NCBI GenBank assembly: GCA_025354565.1
Contig: JANXMQ010000075.1
Span: forward strand, 1 to 32,119
Direction of reading: 5' to 3'
DNA: 32,119 nucleotides
DNA from: Akkermansiaceae bacterium
GTDB taxonomy: Bacteria; Verrucomicrobiota; Verrucomicrobiia; Verrucomicrobiales; Akkermansiaceae
Part shown: positions 26,606 through 32,119 of the stretch, piece after piece
Layout: every line of letters begins with the position of its first letter
How positions within the stretch are numbered: the stretch's first letter is position 1
The notes under the pieces: generated by a model
The model's input: the letters and a program-made list of their open reading frames with translations, nothing else
Told to the model about the DNA's origin: nothing
Database searches by the model: none
Made by a program: the position numbers and the translations under genes

Positions 26606-28057
26606 TCAGTCTTTCAGGTTCTCCAAGTGGATGATGCCGTTTTCTTGCATCCGCTGGTTCGCCCCGGCGACCATGGCGGCGGGAATGACGACCGGACGCT
26701 CGGCTCCGAAGAGTTCGATGACGAAAAACTCCGGCATCACTTGCGGGTGCAGGAGGTCATGGAGATGGGCGAGATCGCGGACCTCGACACCGTTGATCTT
26801 GTCCACGGCGAAACCGCTGAAATTCTCAAGCTGGCTGGTCACCGGATCGCTCTCAACACGGGTGAGCACGACGATGTCACGGTGTTTTTCAAACAGCCCC
26901 TTGGGCACGTAGTCAGTGTAAAGGCGACGCAAGGTGATGTCGTCGAGTTTAGTGGCGGAAAGCAGGTTAGTATCTAACGGCTGAAAAACGAGTCCGGCGA
27001 AGACGAGGTAGCGCGGCGTTTTTTCATACTCCACCGCATACATGCGCGACCACTCAAGAGGCTTGAGCTTGATTTCCACGGTGTGCGCCACTCCTTCGCG
27101 CAGGTAGCCGACGGCCACGGTGTCGCCCGCGAACTTGCGCTCGACGATTTCATTGAGGTTCACGTCCTCGCCGTCGATGGTAACCATGCCGGCGCTGTCC
27201 ACGGGCTTGCGGTCGAGGGCCATGAGGATGTCGCCCTGCTTGAGGATGCCGTCGCTGGAACTGGTGGGGACGACGTTGCTGATGAGCACGCCGTTGCCAT
27301 CGTTGGGCAAGCCAAGGGCCTTGCGCATCGCGGGGTTGAACAGAGGAAATTCGGCGACCCCAAGGTCCGCGTAGTTGTCATATTTTCCGTCCTCGATGTC
27401 CTTGAGAAAACGGCGGATGACGGGGGTGGGAATGATGTAGCCGGTATTGTTCGCCTGAGTGAGACCCTGAAAGGCGACGCCGACGACTTTGTCCCCCTGG
27501 ACACAGGGCCCACCGGAATTGCCGGGGTTGATTGCGGCATCGATCTGGACGATGAGATGGGAATCCGCGCGGGTGTGGGAATAGGCTTGGAAGTCGATGC
27601 GGGAAACGACGCCGCGCGTCACCGATAGCCGCTCGCCACCGACCGGGTAGCCGATCACGCGGACCTGGGATTCGAGACTCGGCACCTCGCCAAGCTCGAA
27701 GGTGGGAAAGCCCTCGAAGTCGGTGAAATCCTGGACTGAGAGCAGCGCGAGATCGCAATCATGGGCGATGAATTCCACCTTGGCCGGATACTTTTTCGGG
27801 CTGCCATAGACGGTGATGAGGACGCGGCGACTGTTAGAAACGACGTGGGCGTTGGTGAGAATTTTGTTTTTCCCGATGAGGAAACCGGTGCCGATACCGC
27901 CGCTGAATCGGCCGGAATTCCAAGGCGTCTGATAGTCGGGAACCTGGGTGGCGACCTCCACGCGGAGCACGGATTTATAGACTGCGGAGGGCAGGGCCGG
28001 GGCTTGTGCGAAGAGTGGTGAAGCGGCTAACAGTAGTAGGCAAAAGATGCGGAACAT
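26606..28057 (-). CDS. DEG/HtrA-type serine protease with PDZ domains
   Basis: A 483-residue secreted protease. The signal peptide is MFRIFCLLLLAASPLFAQ. The trypsin-like domain has His71 in LTNAHVV, Asp102 in CDLALL and Ser181 in NPGNSGGP. A first PDZ domain lies at about 235-335. A second, more divergent PDZ-like module follows at about 345-475, as in the plant-type DEG proteins. It is the third HtrA-like protein in this window and one of two with a complete triad. It is co-directional with folK (3-bp gap) and lies 63 bp after pyroglutamyl peptidase, so the three may be one transcript. It likely takes part in envelope quality control. Confidence 0.9.
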   Translation of the reverse strand: MFRIFCLLLLAASPLFAQAPALPSAVYKSVLRVEVATQVPDYQTPWNSGRFSGGIGTGFLIGKNKILTNAHVVSNSRRVLITVYGSPKKYPAKVEFIAHDCDLALLSVQDFTDFEGFPTFELGEVPSLESQVRVIGYPVGGERLSVTRGVVSRIDFQAYSHTRADSHLIVQIDAAINPGNSGGPCVQGDKVVGVAFQGLTQANNTGYIIPTPVIRRFLKDIEDGKYDNYADLGVAEFPLFNPAMRKALGLPNDGNGVLISNVVPTSSSDGILKQGDILMALDRKPVDSAGMVTIDGEDVNLNEIVERKFAGDTVAVGYLREGVAHTVEIKLKPLEWSRMYAVEYEKTPRYLVFAGLVFQPLDTNLLSATKLDDITLRRLYTDYVPKGLFEKHRDIVVLTRVESDPVTSQLENFSGFAVDKINGVEVRDLAHLHDLLHPQVMPEFFVIELFGAERPVVIPAAMVAGANQRMQENGIIHLENLKD

Positions 28058-28120
28058 GGACTTGGTGCGGAGCTTAGGTATGCGCAGCCGGGCGGCAAAC
28101 GAAATCTGGGTGGCGGCTTT

Positions 28121-28681
28121 TCAAAGCGCTTGCAGCAGGTGACCAAGCGCCGCTGCGGCCCGGGCGGTCGGGTAGTCTTGGGCGAGAGGGAGATGAATGA
28201 AACCAGCTCGGCAGGTGATGGCGTTGAGTTCAATAAACGCAAGACTGTGGTAAAACACCTGATTGCAGAGATAGCGACCGGGATCGTGTGAGAGGGAGAC
28301 GGCGTGGCCGTTGGCGGCGAGCAGCGTGTGAAATTCCCCCATGGGCAGGGTCGCGCTTAGGCTAGCGGGTGAACCGGGCAAGATCGCGCGGGCGGTCGGC
28401 TGGCGGCCGGCATTGTCCGGGATTTTGAAATCCAGTTCGTTCCATGCAGTCGTTTCTAACCGGACCGAGTTACTGCCAGCGGCCTCACCTAGCAGAATCA
28501 GCACGTCGGGCCGGAGCCAATGGAGCGTCTCCTCAAGCTGGGCCGGCGCGAGTACCGAGTCCACTGGCAGGATGCGAGTGAGGATTTCCGGAAAGACCAC
28601 TCGCAATTCATGCAGCGCGAGTGACGAGGCGTTTTCAGCACGACCGGCAAACGGCCCGAAGGCGGTGACGAGGATTTTCAT
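28121..28681 (-). CDS. pcp: Pyroglutamyl-peptidase I (C15 family)
   Basis: A 186-residue cytoplasmic cysteine peptidase that removes N-terminal pyroglutamate from peptides. The start MKILVTAFGPF, the glutamate in LGEAAG (E66), the nucleophile Cys139 in GRYLCNQVFYHSL and His163 in FIHLP match the family's catalytic set. The chain is slightly shorter than the usual 200-215 residues. It may be the first gene of an operon with the protease and folK (63-bp gap), or single. A 73-bp gap separates it from the upstream cytochrome gene. Confidence 0.9.
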   Translation of the reverse strand: MKILVTAFGPFAGRAENASSLALHELRVVFPEILTRILPVDSVLAPAQLEETLHWLRPDVLILLGEAAGSNSVRLETTAWNELDFKIPDNAGRQPTARAILPGSPASLSATLPMGEFHTLLAANGHAVSLSHDPGRYLCNQVFYHSLAFIELNAITCRAGFIHLPLAQDYPTARAAAALGHLLQAL

Positions 28682-28754
28682 GGCATTCGGCGAACCTAGT
28701 GGTTGGTCAGGGAAGACATTGAAGTCATCAACTCCGGGATTTCAAACGAAGGTC

Positions 28755-29297
28755 TTATTCGTCATCATCGTCATCTTCCTCCTCTTCGTGCTTGGACTTG
28801 TTAGCGTGTGCATCGGTGTCACCACTTTTTGATGGAGGAGGGGGCGCGATTTGCTTTTTGGAAAGAGCTTCGGCCGTGGCCTTGATATCCTCCGGCAGCT
28901 TGGCATCTGCCAACTTCGTGTCTTTTTTCGCCCCGTCGGTGATCCACCATTTCAGCAAGGCCAGATCCTTGTCCGTGACTTGGTGAGCCTTGCTGTCGCT
29001 CGGCGGCATGTGGTCTTCGTCATCCTTGGGTAGGCAGATGAGCTTGATCATTAGACTTTCGTCAGCATTGCCGGCTTTCACGGTGGGCTTCCCCTTCGCT
29101 TGGCTACGTCCGCCTTTCAACAGGGACTCGTAAGTGGAAAGGTCGAGTTTGCCCTTTTTTTTGTCGGATCGGTGGCAACTGATGCATGAGGCTTTGAGAA
29201 TTTTTTCGACGGAATCGGTATAAACAGTGGCGTCAGCGGCATGAACCGCCGTCGCCGCAAGGAGGGCACAGCCTGTGATAAGTAAAAGTTTTTTCAT
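28755..29297 (-). CDS. Planctomycete-type cytochrome c domain protein with acidic tail
   Basis: A 180-residue periplasmic protein with a signal peptide (MKKLLLITGCALLAATAVHA). It has one c-type heme site CISCH (C38, C41, H42), followed by KKGKLDLSTYESLLKGG. A likely axial methionine lies in DHMPPSD, and KWWITDGAK follows. This is the pattern of the PSCyt1/cytochrome c domain abundant in Planctomycetota and Verrucomicrobiota. There it is often fused to larger proteins, but here it stands alone. The C-terminal about 40 residues are low complexity: prolines, then a run of Glu and Asp ending the protein. Probably a small electron carrier. Confidence 0.85.
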   Translation of the reverse strand: MKKLLLITGCALLAATAVHAADATVYTDSVEKILKASCISCHRSDKKKGKLDLSTYESLLKGGRSQAKGKPTVKAGNADESLMIKLICLPKDDEDHMPPSDSKAHQVTDKDLALLKWWITDGAKKDTKLADAKLPEDIKATAEALSKKQIAPPPPSKSGDTDAHANKSKHEEEEDDDDDE

Positions 29298-29471
29298 CGT
29301 GTGTTAGTTGGGTTTTTTCAGAGGCTTCCAGAATCGGCGACAATCGCCGGTCCCGCAGGATCTTCCAGGTCCGGGGCCGGCGGAATCACTACGTTTTCCC
29401 CCAACGGATTCCTATGCTCCGGAAATGGGCGGAGGAGATGGAGCTGAGGTTTTGAGAAATGGTTGTATTGA

Positions 29472-31283
29472 TCAAAATGTTTCGCGAAGACTAACTAACA
29501 AACGATTCACTCGCTCCCGATCAGGCTGATCCTGAAGATTGGAATTTTCGAATGACGCAATGATTTCCAAGAGTTGAAACTCTGCCTGACTGACGAGGTT
29601 TTCATACTCAAACTCACCGGATCTAACACGCAATAAATAATCACGATTCGGTCGGCGAATGCGGAGCACGCCTTCCCGGGCAATCTCGCTGGCCATGTCG
29701 AGCAGGCGAATCGTGTGCAGGAGGTTTTTGGAATCATAGCCACGACCATGCTGGGCATTATTGGTGTATCGTTCCTCGTTCCGTTGGCTGACCCATTCCC
29801 AATATTCCCGGTGCGCCTTGCAATGGGCGCGGAAGGCGTCGTGGCTGAACTGCATCCAACCAATCGGTTCGGCTTCCTTGGGGACGCTGCTGAAAATAAG
29901 CGCGTCCGGGTCTTTGGGCGAAACCAAGCCGCGATAGCTGGCGTCCGGATCATGATAGATCGCGAACATTCCGGCGGCGTGCTGGACAGAAGTGAGCCCG
30001 CATTTCCGCGGATCCAGATTTCTATCTGACAGCCATTCAAGCACCGGCACGCTGCCTTGCCCTTGTGGCACGTGACAGAAATCCAGCAATGCCAAGCGCT
30101 TCTCCGGCTGCGGATTGACAATCTTCTTGTTCAGCCCGCGCGCCTTGCGGATTTGGCCCATCGCATATTCCCCGAAGGTCCTCGCACAGAGTTTGGAAAG
30201 AAAAATCGACGGATCCAGCAAATCGAACAACGGATGCCGATAGCGGATGCAGTCCTCCGGCATTGCCAGAAGTTCCAAGGCATTCGGGTTGTTTTTGAGA
30301 AGCAGGGCAACGAAATGTCCGAGTTCATAATAGACTTGGTCGTTGCGTTCATCCGCGACCTGCTCGATGGCGTCCAGTCCCCCGATGAAGGAACGCGGTG
30401 CGACAAAGACACCTCTTCGATCCTCATCTGAGCCTTTGACAGCCGTACCGTAGGCGTGGCTGCCGGCAACAGAATCCAATAATAACAGATCCGGCTGACG
30501 GATGCGCTCCAGAGTGAAATCAGCAGGCTGGAGAAGCTTGACCGGACTGCGGATCTCACTTCGCAACAGGCGGTCAAGTGAGGAAAAGTTAGCGCTTCCT
30601 TGTGGCAGGGTTGTCGTGCTTTCCAGAAACTCGTGGAGGAACGCATCCAATTCCGGGAGCCGTTCCATCCGCTCGCTTTCTGCTGTGCGAGCCTTGTGGT
30701 CTAGCAACTCTGGAATCAGTGATTGAACACCCAAAGACGCGGTAGCGAAAAGTTCGGCAAATGGCACGGGCGGAATTGAGTGTGATTCGCTGATCCATTT
30801 CGCCGCCAGCACCGCCCGGAGCGCGTAAAGATAATCCTTCGCCCGGACGCGCTCATTGCGAAGTTTTCCAAGCACCATTTGTTTCGCGAGTCCGCGATAG
30901 TGATCCGATGACGCACGTGGCGAGAAAATTTCGCAGGCCATCGACTGCCAGCGCTCGCGAAATCCGTTCTCATTCCGGTAAACGATTGGCGAGTGCAGCC
31001 ACTCGACGAGTGCGCCATTGGATTTTCCCAGCAGCCTCGCGGCCTTGCGGATGTCCCAGCCCCCGGCATCCAATTCACCTTCCAAGGGCATATCGATGGA
31101 TTCCAGACCTTCCTGCACTGACAGGTAGGACTCTGCCTGCCGGATGAAAATGAAGCGGATGTCGTAGTCACTGTCCGGCGACGCAAAACCCCACGCGCGG
31201 CTGCCGGACTCGACGGCATAGACGATGCGGACGCCATGAGTGGCTTCGATGCGGGTGAGGAGAGTGTTGATTTCGGCGAGCAA
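29472..31283 (-). CDS. Tandem nucleotidyltransferase protein (PF10127-like, pol-beta superfamily)
   Basis: A 603-residue protein with two nucleotidyltransferase domains. The first has ESGSRAWGFASPDSDYDIR (about 25-43) with Gly-Ser and the paired aspartates D39/D41. The second has VAGSHAYGTAVKGSDEDRRG (about 272-291) with D286/D288. Each resembles the family annotated as 'RNA repair pathway DNA polymerase beta family' or YcgL-type predicted nucleotidyltransferase, normally a single domain per protein. The natural substrate is not established. The last about 250 residues are mostly helical and follow the second domain as in the family. It stands alone, 174 bp from the cytochrome gene, with degraded DNA on its upstream side. 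Confidence 0.75.
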   Translation of the reverse strand: MLAEINTLLTRIEATHGVRIVYAVESGSRAWGFASPDSDYDIRFIFIRQAESYLSVQEGLESIDMPLEGELDAGGWDIRKAARLLGKSNGALVEWLHSPIVYRNENGFRERWQSMACEIFSPRASSDHYRGLAKQMVLGKLRNERVRAKDYLYALRAVLAAKWISESHSIPPVPFAELFATASLGVQSLIPELLDHKARTAESERMERLPELDAFLHEFLESTTTLPQGSANFSSLDRLLRSEIRSPVKLLQPADFTLERIRQPDLLLLDSVAGSHAYGTAVKGSDEDRRGVFVAPRSFIGGLDAIEQVADERNDQVYYELGHFVALLLKNNPNALELLAMPEDCIRYRHPLFDLLDPSIFLSKLCARTFGEYAMGQIRKARGLNKKIVNPQPEKRLALLDFCHVPQGQGSVPVLEWLSDRNLDPRKCGLTSVQHAAGMFAIYHDPDASYRGLVSPKDPDALIFSSVPKEAEPIGWMQFSHDAFRAHCKAHREYWEWVSQRNEERYTNNAQHGRGYDSKNLLHTIRLLDMASEIAREGVLRIRRPNRDYLLRVRSGEFEYENLVSQAEFQLLEIIASFENSNLQDQPDRERVNRLLVSLRETF

Positions 31284-31341
31284 TGCTTTCGTGAAGGGGG
31301 TGGTTTACGGATGATACCGGCGAGCGTCTCGGACAGGAAAG

Positions 31342-31491
31342 CTATTTACCGCGATTCTCAAGAATCTGTTCGTAAAGTTCATAGACGGCGTCCCGGGTGT
31401 TGGCGTATTCGAGCTGGATTTCGTTGCCAGAAATTTGACGATGAATGATGCGTAATCCTCCGACTCGAAGCCGGTTTGGTGAGGGTTGGTA
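31342..31491 (-). pseudogene. 3' end of an unidentified gene, cut upstream
   Basis: A 49-codon open frame without a start codon. It reads GGLRIIHRQISGNEIQLEYA and then RDAVYELYEQILENRGK before TAG. The sequence is protein-like, with a mixed beta/helical character, but I do not recognise it. Its upstream stop is directly next to the left arm of the inverted-repeat element at 31496. The missing 5' part was probably lost when that element arrived, or the two events are unrelated. Confidence 0.3.
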
Positions 31492-31495
31492 TTAA

Positions 31496-31621
31496 GAGGC
31501 GACAGTAAGGTCGCGACTCCTTATTCAGCAGCGACGGGCTGCTGGGCTTCGTGCTCGGCGGCTTTTATACTGCCGCGCATTATGATTTGTGGAATAAGGA
31601 GAAGGGACCTTATTGTCCCTC
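31496..31621. mobile_element. 126-bp inverted-repeat (MITE-like) element
   Basis: Two 31-bp arms (31496-31526 and 31591-31621) are inverted copies, matching at about 26 of 31 positions with one gap. Each arm carries its own internal hairpin with a 5-bp stem and 6-base loop: GCGAC/GTCGC in the left arm and GGGAC/GTCCC in the right. The stem differs by a compensating pair of changes. The 64-bp interior can encode a minus-strand KAAEHEAQQPVAAE tail. No transposase is present and no target duplication was found by eye. It resembles a non-autonomous transposon or a structured repeat. Confidence 0.45.
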
Positions 31622-31635
31622 TTTTTCGTGTTGAC

Positions 31636-31731
31636 GTCGCCTTTTTTGACGATGTCTTCCACGTTTTCGGTGCGGCCTTCGGCGAGTTCGGAGACGTGGA
31701 CGAGGCCGTCCTTGCCGGAAATGTCTGGGCA
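31636..31731 (-). pseudogene. Fragment of a polynucleotide phosphorylase S1 domain
   Basis: About 32 residues in one frame read PDISGKDGLVHVSELAEG, then RTENVEDIVKKGD. This is the S1 RNA-binding signature as found near the C-terminus of polynucleotide phosphorylase. Neither the catalytic body nor the KH domain is present. The sequence loses homology at 31636, just before the right arm of the inverted-repeat element. A possible C-terminal tail continues within the element's interior. The functional pnp gene must be elsewhere. Confidence 0.55.
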
Positions 31732-31760
31732 AGCACGGAATAATGTGCGAGTTTTCACCC

Positions 31761-32066
31761 ATGCAAATTGACCTCAAAGAAGACGTCGTAAGTTTGACGG
31801 ATTTCGCACGCAACACGAAACAACACGCCAAGGAACTCGCCCTAGGCGGACGGGCGCGAATCCTCACTCAGAACGGCAAGGCCTCAGTGGTGGTGCTCTC
31901 GCTGGATGCGTTTGAAAAGATGGCGCACGATGCGGAGGAATATCGAATGGACCTAAGGCTTCGCGAGGCGGTGGAAAGCTACGCGGCGGGAGAACCCGGT
32001 GCACCGGTGACGACCGTGATGGGCAGGCTCCGCAAGCGCGCCGATCAACGACGGACTGCAAGCTGA
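31761..32066 (+). CDS. Phd/YefM-type antitoxin
   Basis: A 101-residue protein starting MQIDLKEDVVSLTDFARN. The Phd/YefM core follows: LTDFARNTKQHAKEL, the strand ARILTQNGKASVVVLS and the helix LDAFEKMAHDAEEY. Such antitoxins bind and silence a partner toxin through a disordered C-terminal half and repress their own operon through the N-terminal domain. An in-frame ATG at 31743 would add six residues. Its TGA overlaps the ATG of the next gene by one base, the usual arrangement of a toxin-antitoxin operon. Confidence 0.85.
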   Translation: MQIDLKEDVVSLTDFARNTKQHAKELALGGRARILTQNGKASVVVLSLDAFEKMAHDAEEYRMDLRLREAVESYAAGEPGAPVTTVMGRLRKRADQRRTAS

Positions 32067-32119
32067 TGGACTACGAGTTGCTGCTGTCATCCGAGGCCGA
32101 ACGCTGCATTGAAGATCAG
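32066..32119 (+). CDS. RelE/ParE-type toxin, 5' part only
   Basis: The ATG at 32066 shares one base with the antitoxin stop (TGATG). The 18 visible residues, MDYELLLSSEAERCIEDQ, fit the start of a RelE/ParE toxin: a first beta strand followed by a helix beginning Ser-Glu-Ala-Glu. The gene runs out of the window, so catalytic residues cannot be checked. Its identity rests mostly on the position after a Phd-type antitoxin. Confidence 0.6.
   Translation, partial: MDYELLLSSEAERCIEDQ

Noticed and set aside
1..32119. GTTAG/CTAAC as a DNA uptake sequence, given dprA nearby
   Set aside because: Known uptake sequences are longer (about 9-12 bp). The motif is absent from dprA itself, and no longer consensus around the pentamer was visible.

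Overview
The window is GC-rich, gene-dense bacterial DNA. A planctomycete/verrucomicrobium-type cytochrome c domain protein, several HtrA-like proteins, a family-51 penicillin-binding protein and the general protein character suggest a member of the Verrucomicrobiota (Planctomycetota–Verrucomicrobiota group). That assignment is inference from protein style; no rRNA or other marker gene is present. No tRNA, rRNA or CRISPR array was seen.

Layout, left half. Positions 1-500 hold a broken IS transposase and debris. A class A penicillin-binding protein (534-2849, minus) diverges from a two-gene operon: an HtrA-type serine protease and a second protein that appears to be a catalytically dead protease barrel interrupted by a PDZ domain. 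A fragment of a dimethylformamidase-like gene follows. A compact polysaccharide operon comes next: glycosyltransferase, O-antigen ligase/polymerase-like membrane protein, glycosyltransferase (5713-9566). After a cluster of small hairpins come a stand-alone thiH, a small secreted protein, dprA, a CsbD/YciE-type stress pair with a clear terminator, and topB. A second hairpin cluster abuts a vapC remnant (16528-16744).

Right half. A tightly packed minus-strand operon runs from about 25846 down to 17208. It encodes a 2H phosphoesterase, an asparagine-synthetase-like PP-loop enzyme without the glutaminase cysteine, a GNAT/FemAB-like acyltransferase, a one-module NRPS (condensation, adenylation, carrier, thioesterase) and a membrane-anchored alpha/beta hydrolase. 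It looks like a small biosynthetic cluster for an acylated, single-amino-acid product; the product is unknown. Housekeeping genes follow: folK, a DEG-type protease, pyroglutamyl peptidase and a cytochrome c. Then comes a protein with two nucleotidyltransferase domains in tandem. The right edge (31342-31740) is debris: a gene 3' end, a 126-bp inverted-repeat element and a polynucleotide phosphorylase S1 fragment. It is followed by a Phd/RelE-type toxin-antitoxin pair cut by the window end.

Across the whole window the pentamer GTTAG/CTAAC stands out. By hand I count about 67 copies, roughly 80% of all TTAG/CTAA tetramers, on both strands, in several codon phases and in intergenic DNA. It is missing from some stretches and dense in the NRPS operon. 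I do not know its cause; it is the most unusual window-wide signal.
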